DNA of 64,000 nucleotides from the NCBI GenBank assembly GCA_947044405.1, contig CAMRHE010000323.1:170001-234000 (forward strand), written 5' to 3'. Below the pieces are notes generated by a model. It made no database searches and was not told where the DNA came from. It saw only the letters and a list, made by a program, of their open reading frames with translations. The stretch is from Leptodactylus fallax. Lineage: Eukaryota; Chordata; Amphibia; Anura; Leptodactylidae. The position numbers and the translations under genes were made by a program. This document shows, one piece after another, positions 14,128 through 25,422 of the stretch. Numbering within the stretch: position 1 is the stretch's first letter; each line of letters begins with the position of its first letter.

Positions 14128-14794
14128 GTAGGTAATAAGTTGCTGCATGTTGGCCAACACAAACATGTCCTCAATAAAGGGCCCTTTGTACAATCTGTGT
14201 AGAGTGTTACAGGATACGCCAGGCTCTCGTCAACACAGTACACCATTCAGACCATCTAAAACACAGAGTGCTCCATGAAACTTGGTTTCAACCTTGTATA
14301 AAGAGGCCGAACAAACTGTAAAGTGAAATGAAAGTGGATAACGTCATCCCGAAAACTGACAGGGTGCCACCTTTAACCATAGTCCTCCCCTCCCCCTGTC
14401 CTTCCATGTGTTCCTAGAAAGTCTCATGACACTCGGAGCAAATGCAAAAGAGAATGCATTCACTGGCTTGTAGTCAGAATGAGCAAACCTAATATTCACC
14501 CATAGCCTGAGGTTAAAATAATACTTACATAGGGGGCACTTTATTTTTAATATCCGGGTGGCAAATAGACCATTAGCCATATAAAAAAATTACAGTACCT
14601 ATGGTGGAGCCCAGACAAAACACAGCTGGTTGTAGCATTACGTAAAGGTGGGAAATACATCATAAAGATCCCCATCTTGTAGCCCCCTTTAATTTTCCTT
14701 GAAATATAATTCTGGCCCAGAAACTTCAATCTTTGTCTCTAATGCGTCAAAAATTTACCCAACGAAGTGAGTCCATCCTCCATCTTCTTTCTAA

Positions 14795-15010
14795 AGCTGT
14801 CCATACGCATTAGATGTATATTTGTTGAACTCACTGATTTTGGCAAGACAGGTTGACCATCTGATGTGTGTAGGGGCATCCAGACTCTCCCCGATGATGA
14901 CAGATGTCGGGTAAGAGAAGGATCAGACCTGTTGGTTTTCGACATGCCTAATCCTTTTCTTTTCGAGGAGCTAAGTCATGGCATTGACTAGTTCCCCTCT
15001 TCCGATATGG
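14795..15010. repeat. Interspersed repeat, TCCATACRCATTAGA family
   Basis: This degenerate family recurs in the window (about 16350-16520, 40085-40420, 58540-58680, 60790-60965, parts of 7100-7270 and 35650-35790). It shares blocks such as CCATACACATTAGA, CATGTTGAAATTTAACATG and GAACACATGCATGCT. No ends or target duplications could be fixed, so the class is unknown. Confidence 0.5.
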
Positions 15011-17017
15011 AGCACATGCAAGCTTGCCTGAGCCAAGTAGGCATCTGTGTATTGGAGAGTCAACAGGAGATGAACTTCTAGCTTTTAAGCCCAGCCCAGT
15101 GTCAAAAAATGTAACGTAACCCTCCCGAATAGACAAGAAGGTTCACAGATCACATGGATCTACTGTATATAAAATATTTTTTGAACTTGCTGAATGGTCC
15201 AGATAAATGGGGACAATCACACCCCCTAGATCTTAACTAGGCAAATGCACGATGCCATATGGTCAAGAGCCCCATTCTTTTTATTATAGAATGCGGTTTT
15301 ATTATTTTTTCATTCACTATATACTTAATACTTCAGTTCATTATTCCACCCCTGCCTTATTTTTCGGCTTCGAGTCTAGACCTCTAGCTCCAGTTATAGA
15401 AAATACACCAAAACTATTTTCCCACATTCGCAACAAAGCTGCCCTTATATTTCATTAAAAAAAACTGCCCAAAGATGAAACACGTAGGGAATGTTTCCCT
15501 GCGCTACATATGGGCGACACTCTTCGCTTTTAACTCCATAACACCTGAAGTTTGGCAGCGTCTTGTAATGTAAACTAAGGTCAAGTCATGTTAACCCCAT
15601 AAGCCCCAGACCATGACGAGCACACAATACGGTAGATCTTCTGTTTGTTGGCAAAGGTGGAGCAGAAAATGATTTTCTCCTGAGAAAGTCTTTAGCCCCG
15701 AATCCCTCGGCATGTATCACCTTCCAAATCCATTTGGCTGTCTCTTAGCTATGAGTCAGGCGGGTCCTCTTATCCCCTAGGATCCTGTTGTATAGGGAGG
15801 GTCTCCTTGCCCCGGCACACAGAGTACATCTGGTCAAAGTTTTTTCAATGTCTGACGTTAAATATGTGAGTTTTCTAATCCCAAAACAGTCTAGTGGCAA
15901 TTCTCCAGGAAAACTAGGTTCTCGATGTAAGGCAGGTTTTATTTGATTATGCTTTTTATTTTCTGCCTCAACAGCTGATCATTTTGTGAGTAGTCGAGAG
16001 GGAGGTTTCGTTTTTGAGCAAAATTAAAAAAAAAAAATTCAGGTCTTATCCATTTAAAGTTATAGGATACCCATGGGGTGTGCTGGGCGTAAAAACCGTC
16101 TGGAAGTATTTATAGCTAGCCATAGACGTATTTCTTAGAGGTCAGTCAAATGTTCTGATGACTTATAACACACATGAAATAAAAAATTATGGTCATAAGT
16201 AAATAATTTTGAGGAATGATCCCCTACTGTTTCGTGTATACAGTTCCTATGCAGACCAGATTGAGAGTCTCCAAGGTACAGTACCTGTATAGTCCCTAAT
16301 CTCAAGTCATTGTTTTCCATCTTCCACCCCTTCTACCATCTGTAGCTGAGAATATACATTAGATTAAGGTTGGCCTGACCTGTCAATTTCAGGGGGACCA
16401 ACCAGTTGTCGAATGTGTATGGGACCAGACGTCAGGATGTTGGATTTTAACATGCCCATTCCTTTGGTCCTCTTCTCCCGCTTTCTCCCGTCTCCACATT
16501 CAGAACATACGCATACTTGGCCAAGGGTGCATGAGTATGGAACGGAGGGTCAGCAGAGGAGCTGGCCAGCCTAGGTCTACAAGAAGGATGGGTAGACAAT
16601 GTGTGGTAACATTTGAGTGCATGATTAGACGATGTTTGTAGTCAGTAACCATGGAGACACATAAGTCTACATAGGAGCTGTATACACAAAACGGTGGGAA
16701 ATTGTAAATCAAGATGAAGTTGGTTAATTTGGTTTGTGATGTTATAACTTATAGATGTCAAACAGTAGACATGTCAGTTGACTGGTGAACATGAATGTGA
16801 CCATCTGAGGTGTAACGTGGGGCTCCTGGACCCCAATGCAAAATCTGGAACAGGGCTCCACCTACTATGTGTCATTTGTGACAATGGTACCATGTACCAT
16901 TTGTATTCCTAGGTGGTTAAGGGGCCTTTGGCCCCCCCTTCCTTAGTCTTTATCATGTGTAACTGCTCTGCACCCCTGATAAGTATGCCCCTGCTCCAAA
17001 ATTTATCAAATTTACAC

Positions 17018-17196
17018 TTGGTTCACACTAGCGTTCATCTCTCCGTCGTTTGGGTCAACATGGTTAACTGAAGACCCCATAGACTATAATGGGCTCTGCC
17101 GGGTGTCCTCTGTGCAGGACTTCTCTCTCCAAAAATTTTAGACAGAATCTGTGATGGAGTCCTACGGAGACTCCAACGCAGATGTGAACCTAGCCT
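17018..17196. mobile_element. Short MITE-like inverted repeat
   Basis: The left end TTGGTTCACACTAGCGTT and the right end AACGCAGATGTGAACC are imperfect inverted copies about 180 bp apart. The interior has no coding capacity. It is probably a small non-autonomous DNA transposon. A clean target duplication was not found. Confidence 0.45.
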
Positions 17197-17792
17197 TAAC
17201 TGAGTATTTTTGCAATTTTTTGACTGCTCACTTCTCCACAGTCTCCGGCTCGGCGTGACTGAGTTTACTTATTTATTACAAGTCAATATTCTGTTCATTT
17301 CAGCCAAGCGCCGAGCAGCTGCAAATATTCTATTTGCTGAGCAGTGAGACAGCAATAAAAATGATACAATAAGAGCCTGTTGCTGAAAGCGGAGTTATCC
17401 CATCAGAGAACTGAGGGATAGAAACCAACGCTAAAGTTTGGTTTTGTGTTCATCTTCGAAGATGTTCCCACAATACGAAGCACCTGGCGCGTCCAAGTGT
17501 CTGTGTCATCTATGTAGCGGGACAGGAATTGTTTCGCCTATTCTTAACTCTTATAGGAGAGTCAAAAGATTTACAGCAAAAATTGCAAAAAAAAAAGAAA
17601 CCCAACATTGTGTAATTTAAAAATAAATCAGAAACAAAAGCAAAAACAAATCCAGATACAAAAAAAAAAAAAAATACCGTAAATCATAAATTACAAGCCA
17701 TTAAAAAGTCAACAACTTTTATTTCATTTGTTATTCTTGTAAATAGATGGAATGTTTTATCAAATTTGTGTTTTTGGTTTTTTTTCAATTAG

Positions 17793-17894
17793 GTATGCGA
17801 TTCTGATACAGTCCTTGACCCAGCTTCATCAGTTGAGATGGTTAAAGTTTTGGAAGAAGACACAATGGTGGGAGGAGTCGGTGGAGATGTCCAG
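17793..17894 (+). CDS. HAS2: HAS2 coding exon 3 (residues 210-243)
   Basis: A 102-bp, phase-0 exon with an acceptor in a T-rich tract (TTTTTCAATTAG) and a donor CAG|GTATGA. It encodes 34 residues that begin VCDSDT, carrying the metal- and UDP-binding DxD-type motif (Asp212, Asp214), and end GGVGGDVQ. The size and junction phase are those of vertebrate HAS2. It is too short to appear as a free-standing frame and was found by extending exon 2. The frame visible around 17752-18264 runs through this exon into the intron and is otherwise spurious. Confidence 0.96.
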
Positions 17895-19249
17895 GTATGA
17901 ATACTGTGGTCATATACCTGACAGTTGTGTGTATGTATGGTGGATCCCAAACCAGAGGTGTAGACTTTCCTTGAGCTGGGGCAAAAATTTAGTATGCCTC
18001 TCTTGTGTGGTGTCTAACTACCCGGGGCAAGTGTCTTTCTGGTGGAGCAAAATTAGCATGGACATTGACAAGACTTGTGCCCAGGGTACTTTGGCCAACA
18101 TATTTACAAGCCATTCTTGGGTAGCAAACTTAACCTTTGTCCCGGGGGATCTAAAGCCTTACTACGATTCTGCTTGTAGTGCTCAACCCATTGCTCATAT
18201 CTTGCCACCCCTTTGCTATGCCCCTGTAGACCCTAATTCTAAGCACCAGAACATTGTAACATAAAAACATCCACCAAACCTTGGGGACAAGTTGGGTTTG
18301 ATAGGAAAGAATAAGTGTAGCCCAAGTCAAAGGCATCAAGGATGCAAAGGTTGCAGTCACACTCAGCCCTTGTTTCCTGTAGACAACTCCAAAAGGGGAC
18401 ACCAGTGCTATAAATGGCATGCAATAGAGCCCAGAGTTTGCTTATTTTCTCTCTGGCCCAAGCAAGTTTCAGGTCAATATAAGGAACCCTGAGTAATATG
18501 AGATGTATAGATTTATATGTCTCCCTACCGAACAGCTGGCAGCTGTCTTTTGCCTATAGAGATGTCTGGTTGTAACCCCGGGCAGGCTCTGCAGCCTGTC
18601 ATTTCCAGAAGCTCCTTGCTGGTTTTGGCTAGCACTATCCCTTTGAAAGCAATACTCCTTGTAGTCACTTGGATGACATGGGGCTTGCTGAAATTCTAAT
18701 TTATGATTATCCTGAGGACTGGCAGGAAGTGCAGCCCCGCTAGACAAACGCTTGTGCTTTTACAATTACAATAAAATATGACCATTGGAGGAGAAAGACT
18801 TAGATGTTCCTTTTGATGTTCTGCTCACTGGTCTATTGTTCCTTTGCCTCATACATATAATTTAGTCTGATGTCGTTCTCAACCAGAGTCATTATTTCTG
18901 TATTAAATCGCTTCCATGTATTTAGATAGGATACTGATGTATAATGCCTTTGTATTTTTAGATCTGTATTAGTGTCCTTCAATAATTATACCCTACATCC
19001 AACTCGTAGTTTCAGAACCATGGATACGAGCCAAAGGCTATATCCAAAACTGAAAAAATGAATCGTAAAGTTAGAAACATAGCTTCCTTCTTCCCAAAAA
19101 CAATGGAGCTGAGCTGCAATACCATACATAACCAATGGGCAGGCGTGGCACTGTTCTTGGAAGAAAGTAGCCTAAACAAAAAGATGAATAGAATAAAATA
19201 TTCCTAATTTTTTATAAATTCATTTTTTGTATTTTTTTTTTTTTTACAG
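17895..19249 (+). other. HAS2 intron 3 (1,355 bp)
   Basis: GT-AG intron, phase 0, ending in a long T tract and ACAG. It contains a fragment of the CTGAGCTGCAATACCA repeat near 19110-19165 and otherwise nothing recognised. Confidence 0.85.
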
Positions 19250-20179
19250 ATTTTGAATAAATATGACTCGTGGATCTCCTTTTTAAGTAGCGTGAGATAT
19301 TGGATGGCCTTCAACATCGAGAGAGCTTGCCAATCCTACTTTGGTTGTGTCCAGTGCATTAGTGGACCTCTTGGGATGTACAGAAACTCGCTGCTACATG
19401 AATTCTTAGAAGATTGGTACAATCAAGAATTTTTGGGCTCCCAGTGCAGCTTTGGAGACGATAGGCATCTGACCAACCGAGTTTTGAGTCTTGGCTATGC
19501 AACCAAATACACAGCACGATCCAAATGCCTTACTGAAACCCCCATCGAGTATCTAAGGTGGCTTAATCAGCAGACCCGTTGGAGCAAGTCCTACTTTCGT
19601 GAATGGTTATACAACGCCATGTGGTTCCACAAACACCATCTCTGGATGACCTACGAAGCTGTGATCACCGGATTCTTCCCATTTTTCTTAATCGCCACTG
19701 TAATCCAGTTATTCTACCGGGGACGCATATGGAACATCTTGCTCTTTTTGTTGACCGTACAATTTGTTGGCCTCATCAAGTCTTCGTTTGCCAGCGCTCT
19801 TCGGGGGAATATTGTTATGGTCTTCATGTCGCTCTATTCAGTGCTTTACATGTCCAGTTTACTACCAGCCAAAATGTTTGCCATCGCAACCATCAACAAA
19901 GCAGGCTGGGGCACATCGGGAAGGAAAACTATTGTCGTCAACTTTATAGGACTGATTCCTATAACCGTTTGGTTTACAATCCTTTTAGGTGGTGTCATTT
20001 ACACCATATGGAAGGAAACTAAAAAGCCATTTGCAGAATCTGAACAGACGGTTCTCATAATCGGTGCAATACTATACGCATGTTACTGGGTGATGCTATT
20101 GACTTTGTACTTGGCTATGATCACGAAATGTGGCAGGCGGAAGAAGGAACAGCAATACGACTTGGTGCTTGATGTATGA
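19250..20179 (+). CDS. HAS2: HAS2 coding exon 4 (residues 244-552, stop)
   Basis: This exon carries the C-terminal part of hyaluronan synthase 2, from [11 protein letters not shown] to the stop TGA at 20177-20179. It includes the acceptor-site [11 protein letters not shown] (Asp313, Asp314), the QQTRW motif (350-354) diagnostic of processive GT2 synthases, an amphipathic interface segment, and four to five membrane segments that with the N-terminal pair build the export channel. The terminal [16 protein letters not shown] is the HAS2 signature tail. Together the three coding exons give 552 aa, the usual vertebrate HAS2 length, with no frameshift or missing catalytic residue, so the gene looks functional. 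Confidence 0.98.
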   Translation: MLNKYDSWISFLSSVRYWMAFNIERACQSYFGCVQCISGPLGMYRNSLLHEFLEDWYNQEFLGSQCSFGDDRHLTNRVLSLGYATKYTARSKCLTETPIEYLRWLNQQTRWSKSYFREWLYNAMWFHKHHLWMTYEAVITGFFPFFLIATVIQLFYRGRIWNILLFLLTVQFVGLIKSSFASALRGNIVMVFMSLYSVLYMSSLLPAKMFAIATINKAGWGTSGRKTIVVNFIGLIPITVWFTILLGGVIYTIWKETKKPFAESEQTVLIIGAILYACYWVMLLTLYLAMITKCGRRKKEQQYDLVLDV

Positions 20180-20985
20180 TGATACTCCATCACCTATAAA
20201 GTATGCAAACTTATCAAAAATTATCAAAAGCCTTAAGAGACTTTTTTTTTATTTCTCTAGGAGTATTACTGACATGAATTCATGTCTTTAAGGGAATTGC
20301 AATACTGCTGCTGGGACTTGAACAAACACTATGTGGCTCATTTTCACGTATCCAATGCCAAATAGATGAACACTTTTGAGAAAATGAAACACAACTTTGA
20401 AACAGGGCTCTCCTCGTTTCGGGGAAAGGGCTATTTTTGTGCACTTTTTAAATTGTGCATATGCCTGACAGTGTTATGTTCTATATACCTCACTGGTCAT
20501 GCTTATGTCTGGGTGGTCAAGTTGGAGTTGGAAAGATTTCTAGGCCTCGTACACTATAGGACCTTTTCTATATTTTTCCTCTGGAAAAGTTCCTAGTAAG
20601 TGGGCCAATCGGCTCTAGCAATACACTACAACTTTATTTATAGACTTTTTTTTTTTTTTTTTATTATTTTAGTGATGGCTCTTTGGTCATCAGTTATAAA
20701 TGCCAGATGTGCTTTAAATAAAAGCATAATGGTTATGCTGTATTTTTATATTATTGTAATAATTATGTTTTTTTATTTGTATGCCAACGTTTAAAGTTTT
20801 TCCATATTTTATATTTTACGTAAATCATTTGGTTCTCTATTCTTTTTTTTTTTTTTTTTATTTTTGAATTTTTTGTTTTATTTTTTTGGTTTGTGTTTTT
20901 TTTTTTACTGGCCAAAATGTGAAACTTTATAATAGTTCATATTGTTCACCAATGAAAGAATAAAGTAATTATTTGTACATTTATG
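20180..20985 (+). other. HAS2: HAS2 3' UTR with polyadenylation signals
   Basis: A T-rich 3' UTR follows the stop codon. AATAAA hexamers occur at 20717-20722 and 20959-20964. The second, followed by TAATTATTTGTACATTT, is the more likely main signal, so cleavage is expected near 20980. A/T-rich ATTATTT-type elements fit the short-lived HAS2 mRNA known in mammals, which is inference here. Confidence 0.65.
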
Positions 20986-21657
20986 TCTCATTGTAGTCAT
21001 GGTCTTAATCGCGCCTAGATATAGTATTTCTCCTGTTTTTTGGGGAAGGGAATTTTTTTGAACTATGGGAAGTTCTTAAAGCTGGTGTATAAAATGGGTA
21101 TTTTGCTATTAAATTAAGAGCTGTTTTTACATAGGATTAGGAATTTGTATAAATTTAGTCTATTACTGACAAAAACACTGAAGCAGATTTACCTATACTG
21201 TCTGAGGATAGGCAAAAAATATCGGCTCGGTGGGGGGCCGACAGTCAATGGGAGCTGAGCTGCAGTACCTGCTCCCGGCCACTATATAGGGAACAGAGCC
21301 ATCTGCCTCCAGCTCTGTGCAGTGTTTAGAATAGGTATCGAAAGTGATCCGAACTGCTGATCTGTGCAGGGGCCACCTGTTGCTCCCTCACCTTGGTGAG
21401 ATATTTATGGCCTAGCCCAAAGATAAGCCATAAATTCCTGGACAACCCTTTTAGAGTGCACCAGTTTTGTCAAAGTGTCTTTAGACTGTCTCGTCTAACT
21501 TTACAGCACTTGTAACTTGAATTACTTCCTGACAAAAAAAATTTGGGTAAAATTTTGTCACATGGAGTCACATTTTAATCTGCCCTCTTTCCCAATAAGT
21601 CCAACTGCTTTTCCAATAAGCTCTTATCAAGCAAGGTGCAAAAAGCATCAAAGTGTC
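20986..21657. other. HAS2 downstream flank, repeat fragments only
   Basis: A fragment of the GAGCTGAGCTGCAGTACC family lies near 21250-21320. A CCTGGACAACCC end fragment of a TTAA-type MITE lies near 21430-21455. No gene was recognised. Confidence 0.45.
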
Positions 21658-22020
21658 TTAAAGGGGTTATATTATTTGTATGGTTGATGGCCTATCCTTA
21701 GGATCCTTAGGCCATCAATATTAGATCTGCGGGGGTCCGTCACTCAGGACTCCCCCCCTCCCCGCAGATCACCATTACCGAAGCAGAGCGGGAGAGCCAC
21801 ACTACTCAATTGCTGTACAAATTGTAGTGCTGAGTGTAGGTAGACTTCAATAGGCCCAATAGACTTCAATAGGGAAGAGCTGCAGTTCCTACATTCGCCG
21901 CTACAGTTTGTACGGTGAGTGATCTGCGGTGGTCCCAGGTCTCGGACCCCCACAGATCTAGCATTGATGGCCTAGCCTAAGGGTAGGCCATCAATCATAG
22001 AAACGGAAAAACCCCTTGAA
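21658..22020. mobile_element. T2/Kolobok-like foldback MITE
   Basis: The left end TTAAAGGGGTTAT and the right end AACCCCTTGAA are inverted. The subterminal GATGGCCTATCCTTAGGA / GGCCATCAAT / GATCTGCGGGGGTCC blocks are repeated in inverted order on the right (GGACCCCCACAGATC, GGCCTAGCCTAAGGGTAGG), so the element folds on itself. The TTAAAGGRR-type end and TTAA target match the T2 (Kolobok-type) MITEs known from Xenopus. The right TTAA is degenerate. Confidence 0.65.
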
Positions 22021-22929
22021 GTTCTTCATACATGTAACTGTTTTGTAAAGCAGGAATATCTGAGTTTTTACAATTTTGGCTCATTTTCAATAGAAAATCT
22101 GCCTCACTGTGTAGGCTTTGTTCACATTATGTTTACATCAGAAAGTTGTCTCAATGGGGCAGATATATTATGGCATTTTTTTTAGCATACAAAGCATGAA
22201 AAAAACAAAAAAAAAACAAATCGGGTTTTTGTGCAAAAATGTGCAACTTTTTTCTGTGTTCCACCACCTACGCCACTTTCTTGGAAAGTGATATGACATG
22301 GGAGTTGCACTAGAATTATCATTTATACCAGTTTATGGGCATAAATGATTCCGGAAATCTCTGCATGGCCCAGTGGAGGGTGCTCCACATTTATGAAGTG
22401 GCCTCCTCCTTATAAATGAGGTGACCCTCCGCCAGTGTAGAGGATATGAAGACTGGCATGGAATACAACAGTCTTCATAAATCTCCCCCATTGTACACAC
22501 TGAATGTAGAGCCCTGACATATGCAAATGAATGCCATGTAGATGCATACATTATCCACTTACATTGCAAAATAGTATGCCCATATAGTATGTTATTTTGT
22601 TGGATCCTCTGTATTCAACAGCATAGTCAACAGCGCTTTTCAAAAGGTGATGATGTATTGTATACCACCCAAATCCTTGCTAAAAGGAGACTCTATTGAC
22701 ACACTCCAGGCCCATTAAATCCTATAGATACGTTCAGCACAAACATTGGGAGTATTTTATTAAATATAAGTCAAAACTAGGGAAGAACATAGTGTGAACA
22801 TTGACGCTTGTATTGACCCACTGGCCATAGACAACCCAATTCTTGCTCTTTTTGTAGGTCGTCTTGGCCAGTTACCCTATAAGTAGGTGATGAACAAATC
22901 CAACTGATAGAAAAGGAGCATTTGTTTTG
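22021..22929. other. Intergenic, nothing recognised
   Basis: AT-rich sequence with no supported gene or defined repeat boundary. Confidence 0.4.
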
Positions 22930-23426
22930 GTTCAACCAGAAGTGCAGAGTAAAGTTCATTATACTATGGGGTCTCTTCAGGCCCAAGTGCATAATAATTG
23001 GAAGCTTGTGAATGGACCTCAGCAGCCACATGGGAGTTGTCAACATCATCACCCTTCATCATCACATGCATTGTTGCATCAGAGCATGATGACGCTGACA
23101 AGCCCCATGTGACTGAGACCTAAACACAGTCTTTAGTGGTCACCTGGAGTTCGGAGAACATGAGGACGGCCTGGGAAGAAGACCAGAAAGCTGGAGGATG
23201 CTGCAGCAGAGCCTAGGATAGGTGAGTATATTTTAAAAACTTTTTACATACTTTTCTTGGCCTACGATGATTATTCTGTAGGACCTTAAGAGACCCCGTT
23301 GTATAATAATCAACTTTGCTGGATTCGTATGAGTCGAATCCAAAAAATTTCAGATTTGATAGAACAAAAAATTTTTGCAAAATTCATACTGAACCGGCCC
23401 GTTAGGAAAAGCTAAGCGCAACACTA
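22930..23426. mobile_element. hAT-type MITE, right part only
   Basis: The interior carries the TTATACTATGGGGTCTCTTC motif shared with the other MITEs of this window. The right end GCTAAGCGCAACACTA is the inverted form of the TAGTGTTGAGCGAAC terminus of the complete copy at 40861. A left end was not found. Confidence 0.45.
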
Positions 23427-23805
23427 GTGTATATCTCCAACCATGATAAAATGAAGTGTCACAGAACCTAAATGTGATATTTCTACTAAAACACAACTTA
23501 TACATTTTCACAATATCTGTATAGATGATAAGTTCTCTTGAAAAAAAAATTAACAACACTAAACTATAAAATACATCATTGCATTGCAACTATATTATTG
23601 ACAATAGTGCGGTCAGGGATGGACTGGACTATCTTGAGCCCACCACAAGAGGTGATACTGAGGGCCTTCGATCCAGCTATACAGAACAGGTACCTGCCCT
23701 ATTTAACTGAATGGTAAACTTTGGTGGACCTCATGGACGTTTGAAGTTAGTTCTAAAATCCTAGTCCAACCAACTTCCCGAAGGGTTAAAATCTATGTGT
23801 ATTTA

Positions 23806-24927
23806 TGCGGTGACCAGATGGAAGGTAACGCTGCAGTTGGGATTGCGGGGTGCAAACAGCGCAGACTTGTCACGGTCTCTGGGCACGAGGGCGCAGCGCT
23901 GGTGCTGTCCCACGTTACCACCACTGGTACCGGTGATGAGGGGGGCTGCACAAATGTTGGTGGTGATTGTTCCCCCGGGGCGCTTCCCCTATACTGTGCC
24001 GACTGGTGGTGTTTGGGGCGCCCTGATGTTGTCGGTGCAGAGTCAGACACAGAAACGGTTGTAAAGTTGAACTTTTACTTCCATGGGTGTGGAGGCACAA
24101 ATGCTTAAACAGTTTCTTCAATACAAAACAACGGGGTACGCCTGGTGACACAGCAAAGTCCTGGGGTGCAGGGTAGACTTGATGAAAGGTGTTCCTAGCC
24201 CCTTATACTTCAGTGTTACAGCCCTAAGGTGCGTCTGGGCTCCTATTTGGCACATAGGAGGATGCCCACCATGATACTAGTACATAATATTCCCCACTCA
24301 CGTTATGTGGTCCTGATAGCTCAGAGTTTCGGGGTGCAATAGTCAGGGTGGCAGGATATTCCACAGGTCTGGCCTTGGCCCCTGGATCCTGTGATACTTG
24401 CTATGGAGCGCGTGTTCCAGAATGTTCTCTCCACAGTCTCAGGCTGACAAGATAATGATGCTTGACTTCCTTCAGGGCGATGGCTAGGCAGACAGGGGAC
24501 AGGATCTTCTGAATAGCTGGAGTATGTCAGCTCTCCAACCTTCCTGGGCCTGTCTAGGACTTGAGATTCCTGCACTAAACTCACTGCTTTCTTCACAGGA
24601 CATCACACTTATCTCCTCACCTCCTCCTCCTAACACTCCACACTTCTCACTCCTCACACGCAGGACCTTCCTGCAGGGGTGTTACCATGGGGACCCAGTG
24701 ATCAGCTGACTCCTCCCCTTTTCCCAGGCAATGTCCTCCCATTGGACATTTGGTTACTATTCAATCCTATGGGAGGTGTAATGCATGTGTGAGGCTCACT
24801 AGGTGGCGCTGTGTTGTGTGAGACTCAGGACCCCCTGCTATGTCACACAGGCTATGAAGCAACAGGAAATAATACAATGCACAGAGATCACCCTCAGCCC
24901 AGCCATAGCCAGCTCTGGGATGCCACA
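23806..24927 (-). repeat. 3' LTR of the Gypsy element
   Basis: Direct repeat of 32943-34063 with TG...CA termini in sense orientation. Relative to the other LTR it has an extra G in the run near 23938-23945, and substitutions including GGGAT/GAGAT, GGCGCC/GGTGCC and GAGCGCG/GAGCACG. Confidence 0.96.
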
Positions 24928-24930
24928 TAC

Positions 24931-24942
24931 TCCCCCTCTTTC
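24931..24942 (-). promoter_or_regulatory. Polypurine tract of the Gypsy element
   Basis: Read on the minus strand the sequence is GAAAGAGGGGGA followed by GTA and the LTR start TG. This is the normal position and composition of a plus-strand primer just upstream of the 3' LTR. Confidence 0.85.
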
Positions 24943-25422
24943 ACTGAGCCGACCTCGGCGACGGGCTGGGGTGACGGTGAGAAATGTAACATAACGTTAA
25001 TAAATACGAACAAAGTGCAAATGTCACTAACAGTTTAGAAATATATAATACCTAGAAACTTGAGGTAAGACCTCCCGGCATAGTCCTGGAATGTCCATGA
25101 GAAGTCTGAAGGGTAACGGAGAGATAATTAAACTCAGACTTATGGAACCTTTTGGCGGTACCATCAGACAGTCCATATAGAAACAACAGTAGTGCAAATG
25201 GGTCCAGAGGCTCTCTGGCACAAATTTCGTGAGTGTCCATTATCATGAGAGTCTCTCTGAGAAACAATAAACAGTCCTTTCTGTAAGGAAGAGTAGGCAC
25301 TCTAGCACCAATGTCCATACCGCAATGGGGTAACAGAACTTCCTTGGCTCGGTGAGCCAGGCACTATGGCTTGGATTGTTGCATATAAATGTAAATACTA
25401 TATTACATGGCAAGATATTATA
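24943..25422 (-). other. Gypsy 3' untranslated region, part 1
   Basis: Non-coding interior of the retrotransposon between the polypurine tract and the nested Tc1. It continues at 27074-27160 on the other side of the Tc1. Without the Tc1, pol and the LTR would be about 580 bp apart. Confidence 0.7.

Larger units (their letters stand above)
14128..17792 (+). other. HAS2 intron 2 (3,665 bp)
   Basis: GT-AG intron, phase 0. It contains no supported gene. Remnants of interspersed repeats are visible: the CCATACGCATTAGAT...CATGCCTAATCC family at about 14795-15010, the same family at about 16350-16520, and a short MITE-like inverted repeat at about 17018-17196. Confidence 0.85.

Noticed and set aside
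13465..14202. A 245-aa protein starting before the HAS2 ATG and ending after exon 2
   Set aside because: The extra residues at both ends are intron translation. Splice sites at 13499-13500 and 14128-14129 and the HAS2 protein sequence define the real exon.
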